From assembly GCA_013349295.1 (NCBI GenBank), contig DUZW01000029.1, positions 1 through 37,814 on the forward strand: a stretch of 37,814 nt of DNA, in the 5' to 3' direction. The notes under the pieces were generated by a model, which was not told the origin of the DNA, searched no databases, and saw only the letters and a program-made list of their open reading frames with translations. The stretch's first letter is position 1. Each line of letters starts with the position of its first letter. The position numbers were made by a program, and so were the translations under genes. Below are positions 8,366 to 15,974 of this stretch, piece by piece. This DNA comes from Deltaproteobacteria bacterium. GTDB taxonomy: Bacteria; Desulfobacterota; Desulfobulbia; Desulfobulbales; Desulfurivibrionaceae.

Positions 8366-8539
8366 ATGCTGGTAATCTGCTGCGTGTGTCACAAAACAAA
8401 AGCTCACAACAGATGGGCAAAACAGGCTGCCAAATCCGGGGCGCAGCTTTCACACGGCTATTGCCCCCAGTGCTACAGGCAGATGATGGAGAAGATTGAA
8501 AACTTTTTTGCCATGAACGGCTACCGTAAAAGCGCCTGA
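8366..8539 (+). CDS. 57-residue zinc-ribbon-like protein
   Basis: The ORF starts at an ATG 6 nt after a perfect AAGGAGG (8351-8357 region) and ends in TGA at 8537. The protein has two CxxC knuckles: VICCVCHK at residues 3-10 and SHGYCPQCY at 29-37. The pattern ICxxCxK...W...SHGxCPxC is the same one often found as a short C-terminal tail on GAF/PAS kinases and response regulators, so this looks like a stand-alone version of that probable zinc-binding tail. Its function is unknown. It lies divergent from thiL and ends 16 bp from the convergent hypothetical gene at 8556. The strong ribosome site and Cys pairs make it a real gene despite its size. Confidence 0.75.
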   Translation: MLVICCVCHKTKAHNRWAKQAAKSGAQLSHGYCPQCYRQMMEKIENFFAMNGYRKSA

Positions 8540-8555
8540 GCCGCCTGACGTTTAC

Positions 8556-8927
8556 CTATTTGATTACCTTGAGGAAAGGAGCTTTCTTTTTCGCGGACTC
8601 GTTCCCTCCACCGCTTTTCTTCCGTGCCGACTCGCCGCCCCCGCCAAAATCAATGGCTTTGACAAACCGCTCCTCGCCCCCCATGGTGAATATTTCCTGC
8701 CCGGTGAACTGCGGCGTCCGCAAGGTCCAAACCGTCTTCTGCGGGGGAATGGTCAACAACTGCAAACTTACCTGCCACCACTCTTCTTTCTTGCCATAGT
8801 CCCTCTCAATCCCGGTTACCAGTGCATACATGATCCGTTCGGCAACGATCAGAACGATATCTCCGACCTGGGTGGTATCCTTGAAAACAAATATATTTTT
8901 TAAGTCAGTTATAATTTTTTCAATCAT
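8556..8927 (-). CDS. Hypothetical protein with a charged Gly/Lys-rich tail
   Basis: About 123 residues from the ATG at 8927; I do not recognise the family. The first 90 residues look like one small folded beta-rich domain (QVGDIVLIVAERIMYALVTGIE, then EEWWQVSLQLLTIPPQ). The last 30 are low complexity with the repeated pieces GGGGESARKKS and GGGNESAKKK, which suggests nucleic acid or surface contacts but does not prove them. There is no signal peptide from this start; a TTG at 8990 would add a hydrophobic stretch but has no ribosome site. It is convergent with the zinc-ribbon gene and divergent from the ECF sigma gene. Confidence 0.5.
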   Translation of the reverse strand: MIEKIITDLKNIFVFKDTTQVGDIVLIVAERIMYALVTGIERDYGKKEEWWQVSLQLLTIPPQKTVWTLRTPQFTGQEIFTMGGEERFVKAIDFGGGGESARKKSGGGNESAKKKAPFLKVIK

Positions 8928-9231
8928 GGGATCAATCTCACAAAAAGAGAGCGAAGGCAGAGGTAAGCCACAAAGAAGCAAGATACCCAATCAAGGAAAT
9001 TCTTTCAACCAATGCAGCGACAAAGAAGTGTACCACGGATCACAACGCTTTCCTGTTGTTCTTTTGGTCCTTTTTTTGTTTAATCCTTCATAATGCACTC
9101 TTCGATGACGCTTCTCTTTTAAAAAAGCGCCGAAACATCTTTCCAACTTTACCTGGAACTTTTTATCCGGTGCTTTGTCTATATAACATACAGAAAATTT
9201 GGCCCTGGTCCCTTGGGGCAAGCGGATAACG
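8928..9231. other. Divergent intergenic region before the ECF sigma gene
   Basis: This 304-bp stretch holds the sigma-E-type promoter at 9155-9182. I see no other clear element and no convincing promoter for the minus-strand hypothetical gene. Short open frames in it lack ribosome sites. Confidence 0.5.
9155..9182 (+). promoter_or_regulatory. Sigma-E (ECF)-type promoter of the ECF sigma operon
   Basis: GGAACTT (9155-9161), 15-bp spacer, GTCTAT (9177-9182), nearly the E. coli RpoE consensus (GGAACTT, about 16 bp, TCTRA). Transcription would start near 9189, giving a 5' UTR of about 43 nt. It implies autoregulation of the sigma gene. Confidence 0.7.
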
Positions 9232-9804
9232 ATGCCATACCAAGAAGCAACCGAACTTGTCCGCGCCTTCCGCCAGGGTGACCATCAGTCCTTTAACCGG
9301 CTGGTGACGCTTTACCAGAAAAAGATATACAATCTGGCTCTTGGCTATGTAAAGCAGGAAGATGAGGCCAAGGATCTCACCCAGGACATCTTCGTCACTG
9401 TGTTCCGTCAGATAGACAAGCTCAAAGACGAAAGCAAGTTCGGGGCCTGGCTCTACCAGCTTGCCATGAATCACTGCCGGAATCGTTACCAGAAATTACG
9501 CCGTCGAGGATTTTTCAGCAACCAATCCCTCGATGACCCGGAAACAGGCCTGCAATTAAGCTCCGGAACCAGCCCGGAAAAAGATTATGAACGACAAAAC
9601 ACCTCGCGCCTGGTCAGGGAAGCCATCGCCTCCCTGACCCCAGCGGAAAAAGAAGTTATTCTCCTCCGTGATCTTCAAGAGCTGTCGTACGAAGAAATCA
9701 GTGAAATACTTGACCTGCCCATGGGGACGGTCAAGTCAAAGTTGAACCGGGCCCGCCTGGCCCTGAAAAACCGACTGAAACATGATGGTCTCACAAAAGC
9801 CTGA
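9232..9804 (+). CDS. RpoE-like ECF RNA polymerase sigma factor
   Basis: 190 residues from the ATG at 9232. The sigma-2 region (about 10-85) carries DEAKDLTQDIFVTVFR, the DNA-melting and core-binding helix. The sigma-4 region (about 125-180) has LTPAEKEVILLRDLQELSYE followed by EISEILDLPMGTVKSKLNRAR, the -35-binding helix-turn-helix. It directs RNA polymerase to envelope stress promoters and is probably held inactive by the membrane anti-sigma factor encoded next. A sigma-E-type promoter lies directly upstream, and a periplasmic DegP protease gene follows, the same logic as rpoE-rseA-degP or algU-mucA-mucD. The TTG at 9199 is an alternative start inside the leader. Ribosome site is weak (GGATAA). 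Confidence 0.88.
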   Translation: MPYQEATELVRAFRQGDHQSFNRLVTLYQKKIYNLALGYVKQEDEAKDLTQDIFVTVFRQIDKLKDESKFGAWLYQLAMNHCRNRYQKLRRRGFFSNQSLDDPETGLQLSSGTSPEKDYERQNTSRLVREAIASLTPAEKEVILLRDLQELSYEEISEILDLPMGTVKSKLNRARLALKNRLKHDGLTKA

Positions 9805-9852
9805 GAAAACCACAGGTCCGTAGCATCCGATCAAAAGTACAAAGCAATAACC

Positions 9853-9882
9853 GTTGCAATCGCGGCCTGAAGCGATTGCAAC
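9853..9882 (+). repeat. 30-bp palindromic element between the sigma and anti-sigma genes (partner at 14911)
   Basis: Perfect 10-bp arms GTTGCAATCG and CGATTGCAAC around a 10-nt centre beginning CGGC. The same 10-10-10 layout, with 23 of 30 bases identical, recurs between trpD and trpC. It may be a REP-like intergenic element. As RNA it could fold between the sigma and anti-sigma cistrons. Confidence 0.6.
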
Positions 9883-9908
9883 AAACATTATCTGTAAACG
9901 GTCTGCCT

Positions 9909-10721
9909 ATGCAATGCACTGAAACCAAACCGCTGTTCACCGATTTTGCAGACAACACCCTCACCCGCGAGGAACTGCACGCCCTGACCGACCATCTTCT
10001 CGGCTGCCGGGACTGCGCCCGTGAATGGCAGGAATTCCAGCAAACCCTCAACCTCATACACAATCTTGAGACACAAGCCCCCCCCGCCGACCTGCTCCCG
10101 GGCATCCAAGCCAAACTGGCCAAAAGGGGACTGTTCGACCGGGCCTGGGGTCTTGCCGAGGCCCTGAATTTTTCCCTGTCAATCCCCGCCGCCGCTGCCG
10201 TATTCACCATCGCCATGCTGGCCGGCTTTCTGCTGAAAAACTCTCCTCTGGAGCAGTCGACCATCTTCTCCCCGCAGTCTGCCAGGACCGCCCCCCAACA
10301 GCAAGGCGAGATTTTCACGCGTAAACGCCCACCCATTCCTCCGAACGCCATATTTGCCGTATCCCATAACGAAGGCGGCGGCCAGAACGGAAACCTGGAA
10401 CCCCTTGTCCACAGAGCCCTGACGACCCACCTGGCCCCGGATAATGACGCCCACCGCCTCTTGTCCCCGGATATCCATGTGCTCATCGAGAACATCGACC
10501 ACGACAGCCGAATCGCTCTCTGCCGGGACATATTGCACCGCAGCTGGCATCTCCATCAAATAACCCCAAGATTGTTCCTTGTCCACCTCCCCCAGGCGGA
10601 TCTTGGGGCTCTCCATGAACTCCTTGGCCGTCAGCGTGTCGCCCTGATGCCTGCCGCCGCGACGGAACCACAATTCGGCAACGGCAAAAAGATCTTGACC
10701 GCAGCTATTTGCTTTCAATAA
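9909..10721 (+). CDS. Membrane-spanning zinc-finger anti-sigma factor
   Basis: About 270 residues from the ATG at 9909. The N-terminal cytoplasmic domain carries the ZAS zinc motif HLLGCRDC (His29-x3-Cys33-x2-Cys36, with Cys3 as a possible fourth ligand), the fold that clamps ECF sigma factors. A single membrane segment (about 89-109, SIPAAAAVFTIAMLAGFLL) leads to a 160-residue periplasmic domain I do not recognise, presumably the stress sensor or protease target. It follows the sigma gene after 104 bp, a longer gap than usual, containing the 30-bp palindrome. The upstream TTG at 9876 falls within that palindrome and is an unlikely start. Cognate pairing with the ECF factor is inferred from position. 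Confidence 0.78.
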   Translation: MQCTETKPLFTDFADNTLTREELHALTDHLLGCRDCAREWQEFQQTLNLIHNLETQAPPADLLPGIQAKLAKRGLFDRAWGLAEALNFSLSIPAAAAVFTIAMLAGFLLKNSPLEQSTIFSPQSARTAPQQQGEIFTRKRPPIPPNAIFAVSHNEGGGQNGNLEPLVHRALTTHLAPDNDAHRLLSPDIHVLIENIDHDSRIALCRDILHRSWHLHQITPRLFLVHLPQADLGALHELLGRQRVALMPAAATEPQFGNGKKILTAAICFQ

Positions 10722-10743
10722 AAAATGTACTCCATTTTTTCCC

Positions 10744-10773
10744 GGAACTTTTGCACGTCATCCCGTGTCATAA
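10744..10773 (+). promoter_or_regulatory. Second sigma-E-type promoter, upstream of degP
   Basis: GGAACTT (10744-10750), 16-bp spacer, GTCATAA (10767-10773), matching the promoter ahead of the ECF gene. Transcription from about 10780 meets an intrinsic terminator about 105 nt later. Confidence 0.5.
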
Positions 10774-10777
10774 TACA

Positions 10778-10886
10778 TACGATGCGCATCTTCAAAGCAT
10801 CCACTTCTTCCTTTTCCTTCTTCCCCAGAAGGGCTCTTTCCTGGGACCGCAGAGCCTCACCGCTCCCGCGGTCCCGCCTTTTTTCT
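10778..10886 (+). ncRNA. Candidate sigma-E-dependent small RNA or attenuated degP leader
   Basis: A short transcript is predicted from the sigma-E-type promoter at 10744-10773 to the terminator at 10843-10886. A CU-rich stretch (10800-10830) precedes the terminator. GGCTCT (10832-10837) can pair with AGAGCC (10851-10856), a helix that crosses the terminator stem. This means either alternative folds or a pseudoknot. Transcript ends are predicted, not observed. Confidence 0.35.
10843..10886 (+). terminator. Rho-independent terminator between the anti-sigma gene and degP
   Basis: 8-bp GC-rich stem GGGACCGC (10843-10850) with GCGGTCCC (10868-10875), then GCC and a run of T at 10878-10883. Confidence 0.75.
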
Positions 10887-10912
10887 CAAACAGGGTCGCG
10901 CGCACACCGGGC

Positions 10913-10940
10913 TTGACATCTGAAAAAAGAGATATACACA
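10913..10940 (+). promoter_or_regulatory. Putative housekeeping promoter for degP
   Basis: TTGACA at 10913-10918. The -10 is ambiguous: TACACA at 10935-10940 with a 16-bp spacer, or TATACA at 10933 with only 14 bp. It lies after the terminator and about 110 bp before the degP ATG. The 328-bp gap 10722-11049 therefore appears to hold two promoters and one terminator. Confidence 0.4.
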
Positions 10941-11049
10941 ATAAGAGACGACACCTAACAACAACCGATTTCCCAATGCAGACGCAAAATAATCAATTCC
11001 GCGCTTACACATTATTTTTATATTGTCCAACCCAGCAAGGAGTACCGCA

Positions 11050-12501
11050 ATGATCCACCCATTACCCGCCGTCCCTCGCCGCCACCCCGCTTTTGTTTTT
11101 CTAACCTTTCTTTTCATGGGGCTCTTTCTCGCAACACTGTCCGGAACCAGCCGGGCGGCAAGCAGCTCCCCGGAAACTTTTGCCGATCTTGCGGAAAAAC
11201 TCAGCCCTAACGTGGTAAACATCTATACCACTCAGATGGTCAAGGCCGCACGCTCGCCCCATGACCTGTTCAATGACCGGGACATTCCAGAACCATTCCG
11301 TCATTTCTTCGGCCTGCCCTCCCCGTTTGAGCAGGAACAGCCGCAACGGGAACAGAAGCGGACCAGTCTCGGCTCAGGGGTGATCATCTCCAAGGATGGA
11401 TATATTGTCACAAACAACCATGTCGTGGAAAACGCCGACACCATCAATGTGCGCCTGACCAACTTCGAGGAGTACGATGCAAAGATCATCGGCCGCGACC
11501 CGAAAACAGACATTGCCCTGCTTAAGATCACGCCAAAGAATGGCCTGCCGGTAACATCCTTCGGAGATTCAGATAAATTGCGGGTGGGAGATTGGGTCAT
11601 GGCCATCGGCAACCCTTTCGGCTTTGAACAGACCGTTACCGCCGGGATTGTCAGCGGCAAAGGCCGCTCCATCGGCAGCGGACCCTATGAAAATTTCATT
11701 CAAACCGATGCCTCCATCAATCCCGGCAATTCAGGAGGCCCCCTGTTCAACCTCAAAGGCGAGATGGTCGGGATCAACACCGCCATCTACAGCCGTAGCG
11801 GCGGCAACATCGGCATCGGCTTCGCCATTCCCGCCAACATGGCAAAAAATGTCGTCGACCAGCTCAGGGAACATGGTTCGGTGGTACGCGGCTGGCTCGG
11901 GGTGATGATCCAGCCCGTCACCCCGGAGCTTGCCGCTCAGTTCAAAATGGAGCGACCCATCGGCGCCTTGGTGGGCGAGGTTTCCCCCGGCAGTCCGGCT
12001 GAAAAGGCCGGCATTAAACCCGGCGATGTCATTGTCGAATTCAACGGCAAGGAAATCACCCAGATGAGCATGCTGCCCAATCTGGTGGCGCAAACCCCGG
12101 TGGGAAGCAAGGCGGAAGTCACCCTCTCCCGGAAAGGAGCGCTGAAGAAGCTCCCCGTTATCATTGCAAAGCTCAAGGAAGAACAGGTTGCCGCGACTGA
12201 AGCGGCGGACAGCCTCGACAAACGTCTGGGCCTCGGGGTCCAGGATCTCACCCCTGAGCTTGCTACAGCCTTGGGCATTACCGATAAGCATGGGGTGCTG
12301 GTTACCGGGGTTGAACCGAACTCCCCGGCGGCGGAAGCAGGGTTACGGAAAGGGGATTTGATCCTTGAATTCAACCAACGGCCTGTCCGGGATGTCAAGA
12401 GCTTGCTCAACGAAATCAAGGGACTGAAGGCAAAGGCAACGGTTTCCTTTTTTATCAAACGGGAGGGCCGCACCCGATTTCTCGGCCTGAAACTCAAGTA
12501 A
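11050..12501 (+). CDS. degP: Periplasmic serine protease/chaperone DegP/DegQ (HtrA family)
   Basis: 483 residues from the ATG at 11050, 7 nt after AAGGAG. A signal peptide (about 1-37, ending GTSRAA) directs export. The trypsin-like domain has the complete triad: His124 in YIVTNNHVVEN, Asp154 in DPKTDIALLKI and Ser228 in NPGNSGGPL. Two PDZ domains follow (about 275-360, GVMIQPVTPELAAQFK onward, and about 390-475). Two PDZ domains and this length fit DegP/DegQ/MucD rather than single-PDZ DegS. It degrades or refolds damaged envelope proteins. Its place behind an ECF sigma/anti-sigma pair supports a role in the envelope stress response. A TTG at 11023 in the same frame would only extend the signal peptide. 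Confidence 0.93.
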   Translation: MIHPLPAVPRRHPAFVFLTFLFMGLFLATLSGTSRAASSSPETFADLAEKLSPNVVNIYTTQMVKAARSPHDLFNDRDIPEPFRHFFGLPSPFEQEQPQREQKRTSLGSGVIISKDGYIVTNNHVVENADTINVRLTNFEEYDAKIIGRDPKTDIALLKITPKNGLPVTSFGDSDKLRVGDWVMAIGNPFGFEQTVTAGIVSGKGRSIGSGPYENFIQTDASINPGNSGGPLFNLKGEMVGINTAIYSRSGGNIGIGFAIPANMAKNVVDQLREHGSVVRGWLGVMIQPVTPELAAQFKMERPIGALVGEVSPGSPAEKAGIKPGDVIVEFNGKEITQMSMLPNLVAQTPVGSKAEVTLSRKGALKKLPVIIAKLKEEQVAATEAADSLDKRLGLGVQDLTPELATALGITDKHGVLVTGVEPNSPAAEAGLRKGDLILEFNQRPVRDVKSLLNEIKGLKAKATVSFFIKREGRTRFLGLKLK

Positions 12502-12526
12502 GACGTTGCTAAAACATTTCGCATGA

Positions 12527-12585
12527 CCAAAACGGCATAAGGAGCCCTAAAGGAACGGTCAGGATTTACAAATTATTGGGGCTCC
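12527..12585. repeat. Intergenic palindromic stretch after degP, with repeat copy 2
   Basis: CCAAAACGGCATAA (12527-12540) is the partner of 8248-8261. AGGAGCCC (12540-12547) pairs with GGGCTCCT (12578-12585) across a 30-nt loop. There is no T-tract, so it is not a standard terminator. Confidence 0.4.
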
Positions 12586-12618
12586 TGAGTCAACTAACCG
12601 TCAAGACAAGGATTGCAC

Positions 12619-13377
12619 ATGAAAAATCTGCATGATTTCGGAAAACGCCTGGGCCGGCTTGCCACCCTGTTGAGCATGCTCAGTCTGGCCGTCGCCTGCA
12701 CCTATCAGGACCGGGTCGCCCCGCTCAACCTGCCGGATGCCAAAAACGGCGGCATCGTGGTGGGGGATGGGCTCAAGGTTTCCGCCCTGGCTTTCAACGA
12801 CGATGACGCAGCCAAGAAGGCCTTCGGCTTCGGGGCCCGCAATGCCGGCCTGCTGCCCATTCAGCTCACCCTGCAAAACGACAGCCCGGAAAAGGTGCGA
12901 CTCAACCCCGAACAAACCTTTCTCATCGATAACAACAACAAAGCCTGGCCGATCCTCTCCCTGGAGAAGACCTACCAGCGGACCTCTGGGCACGTCGATC
13001 TTGGGGAAACCGCCAAAGGCGCGGCTAAGCCGTCCCTGCTCATGGGTGCTGCCGGAGCACTGGCCGGGTTGGCCGTAGGGGTCGTCACCGGCCAGGATGT
13101 AGGCGAGGCAATGGGGAAAGGCGCCGTGCTTGGCGCGGCTGGTGGGGCGATTATCGGGGGGGCAAAGAGTTACAGCGACAGCGGGGAAAAGATCAGGGAT
13201 GACCTTGCCGCCAAAACCCTGCGGAACGAAGCGATCCTGCCGCACCAGATCGCCTACGGCGTTCTTTTCTTTCCGGGAATGCCCGGCGAGGAAGCGGATG
13301 GGGTAAAAGAATTGCGGCTCTCCGTGACCATCGGCAACACGTCGCAGATAGTCATCCTCTATCCCGCGCTACAGTAA
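12619..13377 (+). CDS. Glycine-zipper lipoprotein of unknown function
   Basis: 252 residues from the ATG at 12619, preceded by AAGGA at 7-nt spacing. The N-terminus (MKNLHDFGKRLGRLATLLSM, then LSLAVAC) is a lipoprotein signal peptide with Cys27 as the probable lipidated residue; Ala at -3 makes the lipobox slightly atypical. The middle (about 135-180) is a glycine-zipper stretch, GAAGALAGLAVGVVTGQ then GAVLGAAGGAIIGG, of the kind that packs into or against membranes. Flanking regions look like beta-rich domains; I do not recognise the family. It lies 117 bp after degP in the same direction, so it may be part of the envelope stress group. It converges on trpF, with 23 bp between them. Confidence 0.65.
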   Translation: MKNLHDFGKRLGRLATLLSMLSLAVACTYQDRVAPLNLPDAKNGGIVVGDGLKVSALAFNDDDAAKKAFGFGARNAGLLPIQLTLQNDSPEKVRLNPEQTFLIDNNNKAWPILSLEKTYQRTSGHVDLGETAKGAAKPSLLMGAAGALAGLAVGVVTGQDVGEAMGKGAVLGAAGGAIIGGAKSYSDSGEKIRDDLAAKTLRNEAILPHQIAYGVLFFPGMPGEEADGVKELRLSVTIGNTSQIVILYPALQ

Positions 13378-13400
13378 TTACAGGCGACGGTTGGCAGCTT

Positions 13401-14060
13401 TCAGGTGTCGGTTGTCGACGAACGAAACGCGGCATCAGCCGCCGCGACTTGGGCAATGGCAGCGCGCACTTTGTCGAGGTTCTTGCGACCGGGTGCAAAC
13501 TCCACCCCGGAATTGAGATCCACGGCAAAGGGGCGCGCCAGCCTGATCGCCTCACCCACATTCTCGGGGGTGAGGCCGCCTGCCAGGACAACCGGCCGGG
13601 GGAAAGACAATTTTTCGAGCAGACGCCAATCAAAAGTTTCCCCGGTTCCACCTGCAATCTTATCATGGAAGGTGTCAAGCAAAAACCCGGAAACCGCTCC
13701 TTCATAGGGCGCCAGCTCCTCCGTGCTCAGGGAGTCTCTCACCCGAAAAACCTTGAGTACCCGACAATCGATCTCCGCGCAGTACGCTGGAGACTCAGCC
13801 CCATGCAGCTGGGCCTTTGTCAAACCGCAGTACTGGACAATCTCGTTCACCAGCCCGATCTCCTGATCGAAAAAAACCCCAACCGCATCAACAAACGGCG
13901 GTAAATTTCGAACAATCTCCCGAGCCCGATCCGGATCAATGTACCGGGGGCTTTTCTCGACAAAGATCAGACCAACCGCGTCCACACCGGCAGCCACCAC
14001 TGCGGCGACCTCCGCCATCTCCCGCATCCCGCATACCTTGATACGCGTTCTGGCGTTCAT
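13401..14060 (-). CDS. trpF: Phosphoribosylanthranilate isomerase
   Basis: 219 residues. The start MNARTRIKVCGMRE contains the conserved Cys general base (Cys10) of the TIM-barrel enzyme. VDAVGLIFVEKSPRYI, QLHGAE, GFLLDTFHDKIAGGTGETFDW and FAVDLNSGVEFAPGRKNLDKV are standard TrpF signatures. The last holds the phosphate-binding SGVE/PG.KD-like loop. It converts N-(5'-phosphoribosyl)anthranilate to the carboxyphenylamino-deoxyribulose intermediate. The ATG overlaps the trpC stop by 4 bp (ATGA), so translation is probably coupled. It is the last gene of the visible trp operon. Confidence 0.95.
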   Translation of the reverse strand: MNARTRIKVCGMREMAEVAAVVAAGVDAVGLIFVEKSPRYIDPDRAREIVRNLPPFVDAVGVFFDQEIGLVNEIVQYCGLTKAQLHGAESPAYCAEIDCRVLKVFRVRDSLSTEELAPYEGAVSGFLLDTFHDKIAGGTGETFDWRLLEKLSFPRPVVLAGGLTPENVGEAIRLARPFAVDLNSGVEFAPGRKNLDKVRAAIAQVAAADAAFRSSTTDT

Positions 14061-14839
14061 GCACTTCTCCCTTCCAGCCCGCCGACCAGGACACGCAGGG
14101 CATCGCTCGGTTCCACGGCCCGCATCAAGGTTTCTCCGACCAGGGCCGCCTTGACCCCATGTTCCGCAAGTCGCTGCATGTCGCGATGGTCACGAATCCC
14201 TGACTCACTCACCAGGGGAATTTCCGCCGGAATCATCTTCTGCAATCGAAAGGTAGTGTTCAGATCCATGGAAAAATCGCGGAGATCCCGATTATTGACC
14301 CCGATCAATCGACTGCCTGCAGCCACGGCCTTTTCGACCTCGGCCTCGTCATGGACCTCTACCAGGGCATCCATGCCGAGTTCCGAGGCCAGGGCCTGAT
14401 AATCTTGGATCTGACCGGTCTCAAGAATGGCGGCAATCAGCAAGATGGCATCGGCACCGTATGCCCGTGCCTCCCGGATCTGCATAGGATCAATGATAAA
14501 GTCCTTACGCAAAACCGGAAGGGAAACAGCCGCACGCACGGCAGGGATATAGGAGAGCGAACCCTGGAAGAAGTCCACGTCGGTCAGCACCGACAGCGCT
14601 TGGGCCCCTCCGGACAGGTAGCTGCGCGCGATGGCCACCGGATCGAAATCAGGCCGGATCACCCCCTTGGAAGGGGATGCTTTTTTGGCCTCGGCAATGA
14701 CGGCCACTCCGGGAAAATCCGTCAACGCCCGCAAAAAACCGCGCGGCGGCGGAATTTCCAGATCAGGCGTGACAATGCCTCTGCCCTTGAGAGCAGCGAC
14801 CTCTTCTTTTTTCCGGGCCACGATGGTGTCGAGAATCAT
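14057..14839 (-). CDS. trpC: Indole-3-glycerol phosphate synthase
   Basis: 260 residues, beginning MILDTIVARKKEEVAALK. The barrel motifs IAEAKKASPSKGVI (substrate-binding and catalytic Lys), VLRKDFIIDPMQI, LIGVNNRDLRDFSMDL and VSESGIRDHRDM are all present. It closes the indole ring to form indole-3-glycerol phosphate. The gene is separate from trpF, not fused as in enterobacteria. It overlaps trpF by 4 bp, while a 103-bp gap containing a palindromic element separates it from trpD upstream. Confidence 0.96.
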   Translation of the reverse strand: MILDTIVARKKEEVAALKGRGIVTPDLEIPPPRGFLRALTDFPGVAVIAEAKKASPSKGVIRPDFDPVAIARSYLSGGAQALSVLTDVDFFQGSLSYIPAVRAAVSLPVLRKDFIIDPMQIREARAYGADAILLIAAILETGQIQDYQALASELGMDALVEVHDEAEVEKAVAAGSRLIGVNNRDLRDFSMDLNTTFRLQKMIPAEIPLVSESGIRDHRDMQRLAEHGVKAALVGETLMRAVEPSDALRVLVGGLEGRSA

Positions 14840-14910
14840 GATACACTCACAAAAAGGGAAAAAACGGCACAGGACCGTAAAATTGACTAAAAAGTGACCA
14901 AGGAACAGCT

Positions 14911-14940
14911 GATGTAATCGCGGCTTACAACGATTGCGAC
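14911..14940 (-). repeat. 30-bp palindromic element between trpD and trpC (partner at 9853)
   Basis: Arms GATGTAATCG and CGATTGCGAC (one mismatch, two G-U pairs) flank a 10-nt centre beginning CGGC. It is 23/30 identical to the element between the ECF sigma and anti-sigma genes and has the same geometry. Confidence 0.55.
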
Positions 14941-14942
14941 AG

Positions 14943-15974
14943 TCAGGGATTATTCACCGATCGGCAAAAAGCGACCAGTGCTTCAACCTTGTTGAGCGCG
15001 GCGCCACTGGCCACCACCTCACGGGCCAGGGCCACGCCCCCGGCAAAATCGTCGGCACGACCGGCAGCCATCAAAGCAGCGCCGGCATTGAGCAGGACCA
15101 TATCCAGACAGGGACCGCCCTTGCCGCTCAGGACGGAACGCAGTTGCTCCGCCGCCTCGCTTGCGGTTGTCCCGCCTTTGATTTCCGCCAGGGTGGCGGT
15201 AGCCATGCCCAATTCCGCAGGATGGATGCTGTAGGTCGTCAAAGCGCCGTTGGCCCAGTCGGATACCCTGGTAGCGCCGGTAATCGTAATCTCATCCAGA
15301 TTGCCTTCACCGCAAACCACCAGGGCGCGCCGCGCGCCTAGCCTGCCCAGCACCCTGGCCAGGGTTTCGGTGAGGGATGGATCATACACTCCCATGACCT
15401 GGACATTGGCGCCGGCAGGGTTGGTCAGGGGACCGAGGATATTGAAGATCGTCCTGATCCCGATTTCACGGCGCGGGCCAATGGCATGTTTCATCGCCCC
15501 ATGCAGGGCAGGGGCAAACATGAAACCGATGCCGACCTCACGGATACATTGACCGATCTGCTCGGCGCTCAGGCTCAGGTCCACGCCCAAGGCCTCCAAC
15601 ACATCGGCGCTGCCGCAATGACTGGACACGGATCGGTTACCATGCTTTGCCACCGGAATGCCAGCCCCGGCCACAACAAAGGCAGCGGTAGTGGAAACAT
15701 TGAAGGTGCCGGAGGCGTCGCCTCCGGTGCCGCAAGTATCGACGAGAATTCCCCCCTCAGCGACAGCATGCACCTTGGTGGCCTTCGCCCGCATCACCTT
15801 GGCCGCACCGGTAATTTCATCAACGGTTTCCCCTTTGATCCGCAGGGCGGTCATAAAAGCGCCGATCTGGGCCTGGGTGGCTTCGCCGCCCATGATTGTT
15901 TCCATCACCCCGACCATTTCCACTTCGCTCAAGTCGCTTCCCGCCACCACTTTGGCAATAGCCTCTTTCATCAT
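14943..15974 (-). CDS. trpD: Anthranilate phosphoribosyltransferase
   Basis: 343 residues. The PRPP-binding signatures DTCGTGGDASGTFNVST, VAKHGNRSVSSHCGSADVLEALG and GPLTNPAG are clear, and the length is normal for TrpD. It transfers the phosphoribosyl group of PRPP to anthranilate. Two adjacent ATG codons are possible starts (15974 and 15971). The first overlaps the trpG stop by 4 bp, so trpG and trpD are translationally coupled. It stands as a separate protein rather than a TrpGD fusion. Confidence 0.95.
   Translation of the reverse strand: MMKEAIAKVVAGSDLSEVEMVGVMETIMGGEATQAQIGAFMTALRIKGETVDEITGAAKVMRAKATKVHAVAEGGILVDTCGTGGDASGTFNVSTTAAFVVAGAGIPVAKHGNRSVSSHCGSADVLEALGVDLSLSAEQIGQCIREVGIGFMFAPALHGAMKHAIGPRREIGIRTIFNILGPLTNPAGANVQVMGVYDPSLTETLARVLGRLGARRALVVCGEGNLDEITITGATRVSDWANGALTTYSIHPAELGMATATLAEIKGGTTASEAAEQLRSVLSGKGGPCLDMVLLNAGAALMAAGRADDFAGGVALAREVVASGAALNKVEALVAFCRSVNNP

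Noticed and set aside
10725..10916. Small ORF across the degP leader
   Set aside because: Runs through the terminator, lacks a ribosome site; more likely noncoding.
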